A DNA stretch of 64,000 nt from Chrysaora quinquecirrha (Eukaryota > Cnidaria > Scyphozoa > Semaeostomeae > Pelagiidae): NCBI GenBank assembly GCA_014526335.1, contig JACTAT010000007.1:1737540-1801539 (forward strand). The letters run 5' to 3'. How positions within the stretch are numbered: the first letter of the stretch is position 1; each line of letters opens with the position of its first letter. The notes beneath the pieces are model-generated. The model saw only the letters and a program-made list of their open reading frames with translations. It ran no database searches and was not told the origin of the DNA. This document shows positions 21,544-33,236 of the stretch, in pieces. The position numbers were made by a program, and so were the translations under genes.

Positions 21544-24500
21544 TTAAACTGACAAGGCTTCCTGTTTGCCACGAAGAACAAGTCCTATAATGTCCAATGA
21601 AATTGCATGAATCCATACTTCTCTGATAACAACATCACAGAAGAAGCCAGCAACATAATGCTTGTCCACAGGTACCTGCACTAAACCCTTCTCCATCCAT
21701 TCCTCGATACGGCCAATCACATAGGAGTCCTGCAGTAAAGAGCCAGTCTTCATACTGTATTACTTCACAAGATGGTATATTTCATTTGGCAGAGCAACTC
21801 AAAAGAATCGAAAATTAATCTGAACATAATAATCACTGGCAGCAATACTCACTACATCGAATGGTATTTCTGCACAGAAACAGTTTAGCTCATCACGAAT
21901 CCTAGCGTTTCTAACATGTCTGCATGTGGGTACAGTGCCACAAAAAAGCCCTTCCACCAATTCCTTAAAAATTTCAATAGAAAAAGAGACTGAAAAGTAA
22001 ATCATGACAATAGTTGAATGATGGTACATATGTAAGTAAAATAAGGATTAAGAAACACCAATGAACTATATGCGCACCTTCAGTTGAGATTCATGAGTGT
22101 CAAACAGCAAGCGGAATAGACGTAATGTTTTGAAGACATTTAATCTGATGAGATGAACAGAGAAGCATTCGAAGTTTACTTGCAGCATTTGTTGCCAAAC
22201 ATTAAACTGGATTGTTATGATTCCTTAATGGCATCACGTGCCATAACACAAGGAAAAGATATTAGAAGAAGATCATACCTTTCACCGCCCTCTTCAATTG
22301 TACTGCAGCCACAGTCATTCGTATCAGTGCATTTTCCGACACAAGCAGAATGGTAAGTGTACATGCAATTTCTACACTTAATAATAGGGCCCTCTGCTAC
22401 AGGTACTAAGCACCTTACACCGGCATCACATCTTGCACGTGAATCTAGAGGGCACTCATTTTCAAGCTTTACTAAAGCCAAGACATTGTAGGGTTGGCTC
22501 TCGTCAATAGAAATAAAATTCAAGACCTTCTCTGATTGAGAAGAAAAAATTGAGATTTTGCTGTCGCCGTTTGAGAAGTAAACATTGAATGTGATAGCCA
22601 GAAGTCTTGAAAGACTCGCTAGCTCTAGAACAAAACGTGCTCTTGAGTGATTACCAGCTGAAAGACAAATTACAGATATATCATAAACAGTGCAGTCAAC
22701 ATGCAAAGAATAGAATACTACAAACCCATTAGAAACAACAGCTTCATGGTTATAAGTCGTATACCATATAGTTGTTTAGTTTCAAAATATTAACAGAAGT
22801 CACATATCTTTGGATGATAGCTTGAATAAAATCATTTTGGTTCCACTAAATGGATACCGTATTTTAGTGATTCGAATCTTGTGAATGGTAGTGTATATAA
22901 AGTAAACCAACCTCCTTAATGAAGGTCCATCAGAACATTGAATACCTCCTCTCTGAAAATATCCACCGAAGAAACATTAGGTGCATTTATCATTGCAACA
23001 AGATAAGGAAGAGAGCGATGAAATTAATGTACACAAAAGAAAAGGTTCTTTAGCAGGTCATTTCTAGAAAGTTTCAAAAGATTATTCAACACAAGGCATT
23101 ATTATATGGGGTTCGAAGTACAGCTGTTCGGACCGGCAACGGCGCAATCTGATTGGCTCTTCACTGGTCTGTACAAGCTGTATTGACCAGCTTTGATATG
23201 ACCACGTGATATAGCCACGTAATTTCTCATTGATGAAGTGAGATAATATGAGGTAGACTTATATGTCATGCTTCAGTCCGAATATTTTCCAGCATTGACC
23301 TTGCAATCCTTCAATAACTGCATAGTATTTTGCAAAAGATTTCGGAGTTCTTTTTGAATAATACAATATATAAATGGTTAGGTAGAAATCCCGAGATCTT
23401 GTTAAAGGTATGTCGCTCTTTCACAGAATACCAGTGGCTGATTGCTCTACTCAACCTTACTGGAATGTAAAACTTATTTTGCACTTCACTAGCTGAGATG
23501 TGCAAAATTGAGATTGAAATGGGAATGAAGTACAGACAAAGCATACCTCAGATTCATACATTGATGACTCTGTTATAGCTTCCGCAAGAGATCCTATCTT
23601 TAGCAGAGTCCAATATTTTTCGTCTTGATATGCAACAAATGAAGCTGCTCTGAATAAGCTATCAGGACCGTTTTTTAGATATACTGGCTCGAATCCCTCA
23701 AGGCAATTCGGAATGTGATGTCTTGACCTTGAAATAAGACGTAATATCAGTTTATCATAGGATAAACAGATTCGATAAACATAAAAAAGTGAGCAACAAC
23801 TTTAATTTTACTTACTATACAATTACAAACTTTTTATCTTGCCATCAGATAAGAGCAAATAAGAAGCAGAAGGTATAAAATTAATGGTGGAGATACAAGT
23901 GAGCAGAAAGTAACAGGCTTAGACTCTTTTGCGTTCAAGGAAGCTATTCACTCTGGAGTTCCTGTACCATTGACTATTTATAATTGTTCTGAGGCTTTAT
24001 TCCATTGCGTTAATACATGGGTCAGAGATGCAATATGGTTGGTTGCAGTATATGCAGACAGCCATTATTGTAGATATAGGAAAACTTGCACAGACAATTT
24101 AAACAACGTATGAGTTCTAAAAAAGCAATATTTTATACAGCTGTGCTTTACCATATTTGTATGTGCCTGGCAGTTATTGGACACTTAGAATGAGGCAGTG
24201 CAGTCTGAAGGGCATTGGAAACAAGAGGTAACAACAGGCTTGCCACTTTTTCAATGAGGTGCCATTCCATGTGAGACATTACTGCCAAGATTGTTTTCAT
24301 ATCATCACTTGCAATCACCTGTTATGCAAAAATTGAATAAAAAGCAAAAACATAAGATACAGTTCAGCTGGCTCAGTTTTGTAGCCAACTGATAATAAGA
24401 GGAAAAAACATTTCATTCTAAAACACTGCAAAATTGCTAGCTTGAGTAAGTATAATTAAATACTAACTGGTTTTATGAGATCACAGATGCCTTCTAGTTC

Positions 24501-27230
24501 TGAGATTTGTTCTTCATTTTGATCTGTTCTGCTGTTTCTTTCCTCACCAACTTCCATTTCCAATAACTCTCCCACCTCTTCTTCAGTTTCGCAAACTTCA
24601 ATATCCATTTCTTCAAAGCTTGCTAGTTGAGCACGACTGTCTATGAAAGACTGTATTATTTCATTCAAATCAGCGAGTTTTGGACGATGTTGACTCCTAT
24701 TATTTTTTGGGCTCACAAAATGCAAATTGCTTGGCCACCACAATGGTTTTCTTGAATCATCTCCCAAGCTTGGTTTAACAGTTTCTGACAAGAAATTATT
24801 TTTAATATTCAATAATAAGGTATTAATTGCTAATGCAATTGTAAGCAGTGGAAAATGATCAAATACAAGGGTGAGCAATTTATGCTCAACTGCAAAAATC
24901 ATTCAAAGAGAGCCAATTTCAAAGTAACGTTATTAGGAAAAGTGCTGTCACAACTTTTTTTTATCTTTTTGATAATTTTCATGTTCAAAATTTTCAATAC
25001 CTAGATTAAAAAGATGCAAACAGCCTACTCAACTTTGTCCTTATTTAATTGTTTTAACCTTATTTAACCTTATTATGACACTTAACCTTTAATTCCAATG
25101 GTTATTTTACTCTTAATATGATAACTTTTTGAGTTTGAAATGTTGCAAAGTGAAATAAAAAGTTGCTTAAAAATTAAAAATTTTAAGCTTCTAATAAAAA
25201 AGATGATATTTCATTCATGCAATGTTAGCCAAATAAAAATTCAAGTAGGAATAGTTTACCTTTCTTTGTTACTATATCCATCAGTAGATCTCTTTTATAG
25301 GGGACATTTTGATCTTTCCAATCAAGGGGAATTTCCATTATCTTCTCAGATGAATCTGATCAATGCAAAAATACTTGTAATATTGTAATATTTATTAAAT
25401 AAGATCAGTAGACAGCAAGAATTTTCCTGATAAGGTGAGACATTGATGAAAACTTCTATTCCCGTTTAGACTGACAACTTCCAGATCCACTACACTATTT
25501 TTTTTTAATAAGAACACACTTCATAAGAATAAGGAGGCTTGGTATGTCAAAAAAGTAAGAACAACGTAAGAACATATCCAGCCTCAGGTGAAAAATAAGA
25601 AAATATGAAATGTCATTTAGAAATTTCATCTCATGTTAACAATATACAACTATGCAATTACTAAATAAAAGTATATACTCTAATTATTAAAAAAAGAACA
25701 TCAAGCATCAGCAAAAATTATCTGGTTCTCATAAAAAGAGTGTAGTTCCTGCTTTTATTATGAGGATTTTATTGACATTGCATATGTGACATGTGAAAGC
25801 TTACCCTCTACTGTTGCACTTCCCTGTACATGCCTTGATATGATTCCTTGCAATTCAGTATTTTTGCCATTTGGCGCAAGCCAGAGAGCCTGAAAATAAT
25901 GAATTCACATAGTACAAGAGATAAAATCCGGAAATATAGTATAGCAACTATAGTATAGAAAAGGACCATTCTTCAAAGACTCACAAGAGTACACGTAAGT
26001 ATACATTAAAAATACATGGAAACAGGTTACGAAGAAATAATACTTATGTAGTTTAAATAAATAATACTTATGTATTCTTTTCTGCCCTTAGCATAAACAA
26101 AACATGCAATTGGTGCTCTAGTCTTTCTATGCCATTCTGAAACCTAAAACATATTTTCATCTTCTCATCAAAATACACAACCAGTCAATTAAATAAATAT
26201 GACATTTAAGAGGTAATCAAGCATCCTATTTTGAATCAAACAAAAAATGCATTTGAAATGAAAATTGAAGATGGAAATGGAATTATTTGCAATTTTAAAA
26301 AGCAAAAGTTAATCTTTCCTTGTCTCTCAACTGATGGATATTATCCCGATCAAATCTTTGTCTTCTTGTTGTATTTGCTATAAATTTCACCTAAGATAGC
26401 AAGCACAGATGAATAGCAAAGAATAATCAATTAACATAGGTAGTCAATTGATTGGCAACAACCATTATTCCTAATTAGAAAAATTTAGGGAAAATTTATA
26501 CTGTTGTGTTTTTTAACAAAACACTGTTTGTTTAACAGATTAGTGAACTTCGGAACAAAGAAAACAATATGCCGAAGGAAAGAATGGCAAACATGGGTCG
26601 AGTTAAGGGGACTTTGATCAACTTCTTATTCTGGGTGTAGTAGTATGTATTTGCACACACAGAAAGGCCCACCCTGTCTGCTCCAGTGCAGGTGCAGCAC
26701 TGGAGTATACAAGTGCAGCAGCATTTCTCTACAACTACACCTAAAAGCTTGCCCTAGAGACTAATTTAAGCAATCAAAATCACAGTTGAAAGGAACTTTT
26801 TCGACTTCGTGGCATACATGGTGCATTCATACTCAATCCAGATGATAACTAGATAGATACCTAGGTACGGCACGACAAAATCAACATGCTCTAGGCCTAT
26901 TAGGCAATTCCTAAATAAAAGGTGAGATTTAAAACCAGTGAATTATAACTGAATCTGTTATTATATACGATAACTATTTTAAAATTTATCCCTTTGCTAG
27001 CGACTTACTGTCTTCTTCCAAGTTTTCCTTGGATTCTTCGGACAATATTTTGAGCGCGTAGGCCTAATCAGGTTCGTCGAAGGCGTTGAAGCAGCTGGAG
27101 CAGTAGTTGAACATGATGGCAAAGAGACAGCAGCGGCTCCACCAGAAACAATAGTGTGACAGCTTTCACTGCCCGAATTACCTTCACTGACCTGCATGTT
27201 TGATGACAGAGAAGCTTGAGATTCATCCAT
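21544..27230 (-). CDS. Transposon accessory protein: OTU-like domain plus cysteine-rich finger
   Basis: Minus-strand multi-exon gene starting 91 bp inside the right inverted repeat. Exons read: 27230-27009 (MDESQASLSS... RPTRSKYCPKNPRKTWKKT), 26390-~26330, ~26143-26072, 25889-25805, 25355-25260, 24784-24468, 24318-24152, 23727-23547, 22952-22912, 22657-22279, 21963-21853, 21729-21544 (stop after EALSV). Phases agree at the joins tested (25889 to 25260). The 24784 exon has SRKPLWWPSNLHFVSP, which recalls the KPxWWP block of the NRF1/EWG family (weak inference). The 23727 exon, NGPDSLFRAASFVAYQDEKY, matches OTU cysteine-protease domains (GDCLFRAxS) with Ser at the Cys position. FVLELASLSRLLAITFNVYF follows as the OTU tail, then a Cys/His cluster. 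The likely role is to assist transposition, or it is a regulator; function unknown. Confidence 0.7.
22279..22657 (-). CDS. OTU-tail and cysteine-rich finger exon
   Basis: Encodes AGNHSRARFVLELASLSRLL, then ISIDESQPYNVLALVKLENE, followed by CPLDSRARCDAGVRC and CRNCMYTYHSACVGKC...CGC. The spacing resembles a PHD- or CxC-type zinc-binding cluster. The position where OTU domains carry the catalytic His shows no obvious His, which fits the missing nucleophile in the upstream exon. Splice borders TTTCAG and GTATGA are clear. Confidence 0.7.
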
Positions 27231-27320
27231 TACTTTTATTTTGCTCTATGGTTGTGCATGCAAACCTTGCGAACCTCACAGCTAGCAGACTAATACAGCC
27301 GCCATTAAAATGAATTCAAC

Positions 27321-27434
27321 CTCCTTCGCATTTTCCTGAACACAACAGCAGAAAACAATACTTTGGTCCACTAATAGGATTTCTAATGTAAAAAGGGCAT
27401 GGTCCAACACGAGATTTTCACCTGTATTATACCT
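27321..27434 (-). repeat. Right terminal inverted repeat of the KDZ transposon
   Basis: Reverse complement of 7572-7684 with one substitution and one extra T. It ends GTATTATACCT at 27434. Confidence 0.9.
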
Positions 27435-27602
27435 GCATTCCCTATCAGTAATAATCAGTTCTTATAAATAAACAATCTTAGAGAAAATATATTGTAACGG
27501 CCTAGTTGCAAAATGCAGAGTGAAAATTAAAATGAAGCACAACTTAACCGAGAGCAAATGAAAAGCTCAAACCTAATAAAAGGCTTACATTGATACTACC
27601 GT

Positions 27603-28371
27603 TGACATCCGCTATCTCGACTGCCCGTTATCTCGAACATTCGCTATCTCGAACGATTTTCAATTTCCCCTCGTTTTGGTATAAGGGTTTTGTATAGAAA
27701 AATCACCTGCTATCTCGAACCCCGTTATCTCGAACATTCGCTGTCTCGAACCATTTCGATTTCTCATGGGAGAAAACCTGCTCTTTATCTCAAACTTTAC
27801 CAAATTTTCTGCTCAACTGGACAAAGAGACAGGCTGAAAATATTTATTAGTGCACCAAGCGGAAATGGCAGCAGCTAAGTGATATGCTGCCCATGTCTAC
27901 AATAATTGAAGCTCAGAAACTTGCCAGTGTGAGAGTCTTACCGTGCTTAAGGCTTCTATCGAAACAAACAGTTTGATTTATGATGATTTGTTCATAGAGA
28001 ATGGGTACAAGAGCTTGACAGGAAATTCCTCGCAGAAAGTAGTTATGCTGTTATAAGACAACCTACCCACCCAGAGATGATGCCTGTAATCTCTGCCTGT
28101 TTTTAGCGCACGGAGATGTTCTGCATCGCCATTATCTCAATTTCACCGATAGCAGGGATGAAAACAGAAGAGCTTTGACTCCTATGTAAAAAAAATACCT
28201 GACTTGTTTGATGAAATTTGGGATCAGTAACCCTGCATGTTAATCGGGGTTCCTTTTGTGACTATAATAAACTATAATTTTCTATATTTTTATGAGGCGT
28301 CCGTTATTTCGAACATTCGCTATCTCGAACAACTTCCAGTTTCCCTTGAGAGTTGGAGATAGCGGATGTCA
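27603..28371. mobile_element. pogo/Tigger-like remnant
   Basis: Inverted ends TGACATCCGCTATCTC (27603-27618) and GAGATAGCGGATGTCA (28356-28371). Subterminal copies of TATCTCGAACATTCGC lie near both ends. CTCGAA-rich, TATCTCG-rich termini are typical of pogo/Tigger elements. At about 770 bp it is too short for the transposase, and no intact DDE frame was found. Confidence 0.6.
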
Positions 28372-29181
28372 CCTGTAATTTGACTTGGATACTTTCTTTC
28401 ATTTTCATTATTCGCTTGTACTATATCTGTTGAAGCTTTGAGTTTTAAAATCGAAAAGCTAAAAAAATGTTAAAAGGTTCGCTATGGATTCCCTCTTCTC
28501 CCCCGTTACAATTTCGTTTGTTTTGAGCAAAAATTTTTCTTGCTTTACTAACAACATTGTTTTGGGTCTAAAGGGGGAAGCATCGAAATGAAATGAACAA
28601 CAGGCTCCTCAGATTTCGCAGTTTATCCAAATCCAGGACTTCAATTGTGAATGGGTCTGGGGGCGTTACCGAAGAAAATTTCTATAGGACTTTTCATATG
28701 GGCCGCCCAAATGGGTGGGTTTTTGACCCTGAAATTCTCTTAATATGGGTATGAAACCAAAACCCCATAAAAGTTGGTGGCAAATTGAAGAAAAGTCGAA
28801 AATTTAACGGTAAAATCGCGTCAAAGATGTTTGTAGAACAATATCAAGCAATATAAAGGTCTAAAAAGTCTTATTATTCTCATATTCCGCTTATTTTTGC
28901 TCATAAAGTAGGCTCTATTTCTGCTAAGGTTTACCTTATAAGTGGGTGGGTTTCCTAAAAATTGATATGAGCAGCCACGACGTGCACACGTGCCAGCGGT
29001 AGCGGTAAACAGAGCCTCTTTTTCATTGGTTCAATGTTGTTCCGGTTCCGTTTCCGAATTCCTTTTCTTTCTGGAAAAGAAGTGAAGATGTAAGAGTGGG
29101 CATCTCATGATGTCACATGGACAAAGGCACATATCATTCAAATCATCTCACGATTCGTTATTTCTGATTAACTCGTTTTTA
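28372..29181. other. Repeat-derived stretch without genes
   Basis: 28488-28590 repeats sequence of 6705-6805. 28690-28990 carries ATATGGGTGGGTTT-type debris also seen near 18780. No gene recognised. Confidence 0.5.
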
Positions 29182-29404
29182 TGTCCGAAGGACATATTAA
29201 GAGGGTGTCGTGGAACGCATGTACGCATAGAAAATAGATAGGTACATAGGCATATAGACGCTTTTTCCTGCCAAACCGCGTAACAAAAGATAAAACCACA
29301 AATGATAGGAATTAAACTTTGAAATCGCCGTTAAGTGTTGTCGTTAGTGGGCATAATTAACAAAATGCAATTGCTTGCCAAAAACATCAATTAGTATCAA
29401 CTGT

Positions 29405-29475
29405 TAGTGTAGCGCAGTGGAATAATGCGCTTGTTTCTGGCGCTAAGGGTTGTGAGCTCGATCCACGATGCAGGA
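29405..29475 (+). repeat. tRNA-like segment (SINE-type promoter boxes)
   Basis: TAGCGCAGTGG resembles an A box and GAGCTCGATCC a B box, at tRNA-like spacing. The arms do not fold cleanly, so this is read as tRNA-derived repeat and not as a working tRNA. Confidence 0.35.
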
Positions 29476-30059
29476 AACTAAAAATTTGACAACAAGATTT
29501 TCTCGCAAAAAAGCCGGCTCAGTCGGGTTTCAAAAAAAAGTTTGACTACAATATTGCAAAATGTTGCTCAAATCTAATTTGATTTTATTTTTTATTTTAA
29601 ATACTTTCATAAAATTTTTGATTGGGTTGTTATTCTCAGAGGTTTCTAGAAGTCCTATTACATGTAAGATACTTTCGTGTGAAAAGAAGAGGAGATTGTG
29701 GCGCAGTAGAAATTGTTGCCAAGTTAGACAGAAGAAATTTTTTTTAAAACAGTTTGCGGCTTCAAAATCATCTGAAAATAAATGGTTCAAAGTTGGCAAT
29801 CAATTCTTCAAAGTGCTATTAATTATCGAATATAGTCATCTGCATAGTATGCGAATTCTTATGATAGCTTTTGGAGATTCTAGAATTAAATTCATCATTT
29901 GTAGCGAAGATTACAGGTTTCGGTGCACTGAAGGAAGTTATTTGTTACACAGTTTAACCTATGAGCTCAAATTTATTAGTTATACGTTATATTATATTAT
30001 ACGTTACTAGAGGTTTTCTATTTTCGATTCAAAGTTTTGGGATTCTTCCAGGAAATATT

Positions 30060-30287
30060 CATCTGATCACATTGTCAACAATCGCATCATCATCGTAATG
30101 GATCATTATCATCATCACCATCATCATCACAATCACCAATCATTGTCTTCAACATGATGAAGACGGTGATCATCATTTTCGTCTTCAACGTGATCATCAT
30201 CATCGTTGTCGTCGTCGTCGAGCATCATAATCATCATCATGATCGTCTCTAGCATGATCATTATGGTCATTATCATCCTCTTCAAAG

Positions 30288-30330
<43 letters not shown>

Positions 30331-30445
30331 AATCATCATCATCATCATCATCATCACCAACATAATCATCATTCTCATCATCGTTGTCTTCTTCTTCGTC
30401 ATCTTCGTCATTATTAACATTATCTTCATCATTATTATCATAATC
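30060..30445. repeat. ATC/TCA microsatellite
   Basis: Long runs of TCATCA, purest at 30288-30357, forming the core of element copy A. Open frames on both strands here are translated repeat (poly Ile, Met, Asp). Confidence 0.9.
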
Positions 30446-30901
30446 ATCAGCGTCCTTCGGACATTGCTACAGCGTTGCTATTTTTAAGTAGATAAGGTAA
30501 GTAACATTTTTTTTTTTGCTTGACCCCTCCTTATGCCGTTGCAGGCAAGCCTCTTTCTTGTTTCAAAAGCAAAGTAGGCCATTTTTGATGCCCAGGAAGA
30601 CACGAAGTTTGACAAATTGCACTGTTGTTATGCCAGGTCTAAGTTCCAAATGCATGACGATGAAGAAGTCATACTCATCCATAGGCTAAGCATTTATCAG
30701 GCACTAATAGACAGATCATTTCGATATGACGTCAGACAGCATTAAAATTTTTCGAAATAACATGATATTGAGTTTTTGATATGAAAATCTTAAAAAGCAG
30801 CCACAACTTAGTCTAGGTACAAAGTTTCACTGTCCAGCGCTTGTGTTCTTAATTTTATGAGCATTCAAAGTTCCTGATTTCGTAAGGCTTTGACTGCAAA
30901 A

Positions 30902-31688
30902 CATAGGGGCCCTATGGGCATGTTCGAAGAACGACTCTGGTTGAATATAGCTATTTCGGTCAAATGATGAAATATGTTCATCGGTATGCACAACGATGAC
31001 GATAATGATTATGGTGATAATGGTGGTGGTTATGATGATGATGTTGATGAACAAGATGATCATGATGCTGGTTGGTAGGGGTGATTGTGGTTGTATGGTG
31101 GGTATGGTGGTGGTGGTAGAGGTGGTTGTGGTGCTGAAGGGGTGGTTGTGGTGGTGGTGATAGGGGTGGTCAAGGTGATGGTTGTAAGGTTGGTTGTGGT
31201 GGTGGTAGCGTTCCTTTAGATGTTGCACACCGTCAATGGTGGTGATGGTAATCATGATGATGATGATGATGATTATCATTATTATTATTATTATTATTAT
31301 TTTCATCGTGAGGATAATAATAATGACGATTTGTTTTGAAAATTGCCGCTCTTTGGCAAAACTCTTTGATAAATGTTGAGAAAGCCTGAAATGTCATTTA
31401 CCAAAGCAAGGTGGCAATTTTCCAGTTCCCTTTAGTAAACAAGGATGAGTCAATTGTCACATGACCCCAGATTGACAAAAGTGCTTGCAGGCCGAATTGT
31501 GAACAACTAACCGCAAATTGCGCATAAATGGCGGAGACAATGGCCCTAATGGCATTATTGAGATGCTTATACTATTGTTACACGTTTTCCATTGTTCAAG
31601 CGTTGGTCAGTGTGTGAGTGAGTGAGTTAGTTAGTTAGTGACACGCCACCCCACACCAATGTGTTCGAAATTCTTCGAACACAAAAAT
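30902..31688 (-). mobile_element. Helentron-like non-autonomous element (copy C)
   Basis: The left end carries hairpin CATAGGGGCCCTATG (30902-30916), then TGTTCGAAGAAC. The right end carries TTCTTCGAACACAAAAAT. The core is GGTGGTGGT/ATG microsatellite (30990-31300). The hairpin end marks the 3' side, so the element reads on the minus strand. Nearly the same sequence recurs as copy D at 34032-35286; the two share ends and flanking unique stretches but differ in core length. Confidence 0.65.
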
Positions 31689-32124
31689 GAACTTGGTGAA
31701 ACTTTTTTTATAAGTTGTACGATTCGGCTAAACAAAAGTCGTTTGATACAAGAAACGATTTATACGTCAAATTAAACATGTCAATGAATTGGATCTCAGT
31801 TAAGTCTTTACTTCATTAAAGGAAAGTTGAAAAAATTCAACCCCGGCATCGACGGGTACCAGGGCTAGTATACATATATTCATATACAGTGGTAGAAACA
31901 CTCTACAAGTGATATTATTATTAAAACTGTTCATTTATAAAATAGAAATTCCCACATTGCAAGTGATTGAGCATAAGCTCCTGGAATATAGGAGATAAGG
32001 TGATCCACTTACAAAATTTCAAATTTTAGATTTTGGTGTGTGACTATAAAATGGAGATTGGATTCTCTGATCAAGGGAATTGGCAAGAATATAAGTCAAC
32101 AATCAAGGACAGTGTTTTTTTCAG

Positions 32125-33236
32125 TGTTCTATGGCCCACTTGCTGAAAAGAATGAAGAGCTTGATCTTTCTGAATATGGAAATGAAGATTGTATTGAAGA
32201 GTTTCTTAAGTTTATCTATACTGATGAAATCTCCCTTAAATGGGGAATTGTTTTCAAGGTTCTCAACCTTGCAGAATGCTATATGATTGCATCTCTGAAG
32301 GAGAAATGCACAAGTTTTATGGAAACGACAATGACAAAAGACAATGTAATGATTGCTCTAAAGCAAGGCCTTCTTTTTGAAAATAAAGCAGTAGTTGAAA
32401 AATGTTATGACATGATAAGGCAGAACCCTATCTATGTCTTAAAGCACCCTTTATTCATGGTGTTAGATCTTAGATCTGTCAGAGAAATTTTGATGCTTGA
32501 AAGACTGAATGTGGAAGAAATTGATTTATTTTTGGCAGTTGCCAAATGGTGCGAGAAGCAGATGATGAGAGAAGAAAACAAAGATAATCCAGTTTCAAAA
32601 AGAGAAATATTAGGTGACGCCGTTTATCTTATTCGGTTTCCTACAATGTCGTTGACAGATTTCGGTAAGCATTGTGTCTTGTCTCAATTATTAACACATG
32701 AAGAAACCAATCACCTGGTTCACTACCTTAGTCTTGACCCAAAAGAACGTCAGAAGACTATCCCAAAAGTAATTTCATCTTTTCCACTGTCCATTCGCAG
32801 GAACATTATTGAAATATTGATTGACTTTTATGAAGGATCATTAGGAACCTCACATCGAAGTGCTATTCCGCGCATTGAATTCAAAACTAAAAAGAAAGCA
32901 TTCCTGAAGGGAATTTTAGTCCAACCTCAAGCTAAAATTTCAAAAATAGAGATCAAGGACGAGTTCTTTGTAACTGAAATAGCATCGCTCACTGAACAAC
33001 GTAATTTTTCCGATTTTCTGCGCATAAACTTTGGAAAACCAGTTGAAATACTTCCAGATAAAAGATATAAGATGACTGCTTCTGTTAGTGGCCGTGTCGT
33101 TGCTGTGAAGCATAAACGTCGAAATTCTTCGATTGTTAAAAATGACTTTCATTGCGAATTTTTCGTAACATCTTCATATTACCAGAATGATGCCGAGGAC
33201 ACAATTAAAACCCTTATCTTTGACGTTGAAATTTAA
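32125..33236 (+). CDS. BTB-BACK-PHR protein (BTBD3/BTBD6-like), 5' end missing
   Basis: Adaptor-type protein of the BTBD1/2/3/6 class, which recruits substrates to Cullin-3 ubiquitin ligases. The exon starts after TTTTTTCAG at 32124 with (M/V)FYGPLAEKNEELDLSEYGNE, the second half of the BTB fold. FLKFIYTDEISLKWGIVFKV and LAECYMIASLKEKC complete it. The BACK domain follows (MIALKQGLLFENKAVVEKCY, FLAVAKWCEKQM, IRFPTMSL), then a PHR-type C-terminal domain (ILVQPQAKISKIEIKDEFFV ... LIFDVEI, stop TAA). An open frame continues upstream to 32040 but is intron-like. The first BTB exon (WQ...LSDV...HKFVLA) was not found between 27.4 and 32.1 kb, so it lies behind a long intron or is lost. Confidence 0.8.

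Larger units (their letters stand above)
7572..27434. mobile_element. ~19.9-kb two-gene KDZ (Zisupton-like) DNA transposon
   Basis: Bounded by an inverted repeat of 113 bp on the left (7572-7684) and 114 bp on the right (27321-27434), which differ by one substitution and one T indel. Each coding gene starts just inside a repeat: the KDZ transposase at 7757 on +, the OTU-like accessory gene at 27230 on -. They converge toward about 17.4-21.5 kb. The symmetry and the family of the + strand gene identify an autonomous-type DNA transposon. I could not find a matching target duplication directly outside the repeats (left flank CGGTGTCG, right flank TGCATTCC), so the exact ends or later rearrangement remain open. 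Later insertions lie inside, notably 8634-11613 and 20020-20290. Confidence 0.8.
29182..30480 (+). mobile_element. Helentron-like non-autonomous element (copy A)
   Basis: Begins next to a T run with ATGTCCGAAGGACAT. It ends with the inverted motif GTCCTTCGGACAT (about 30453) followed by a degenerate hairpin TGCTACAGCGTTGCTA and TTTTT. The core is an ATC microsatellite (30060-30440). Subterminal inverted repeats, a microsatellite core and a 3' hairpin next to T-rich DNA match non-autonomous Helentrons (the HINE/DINE-1 plan). Copy B at 42039-42930 shares both ends. The 5' region AGAGGGTGTCGTGGAACGCATGT is shared with B (GAGAGGGTGTTTGTGGAACG). Confidence 0.65.

Noticed and set aside
27435..27442. 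An 8-bp target duplication for the KDZ transposon
   Set aside because: The flanks CGGTGTCG (left) and TGCATTCC (right) do not match, so no duplication is claimed.
30133..31306. Poly-Met, poly-Ile and His-rich frames
   Set aside because: Microsatellite translation in elements A and C.
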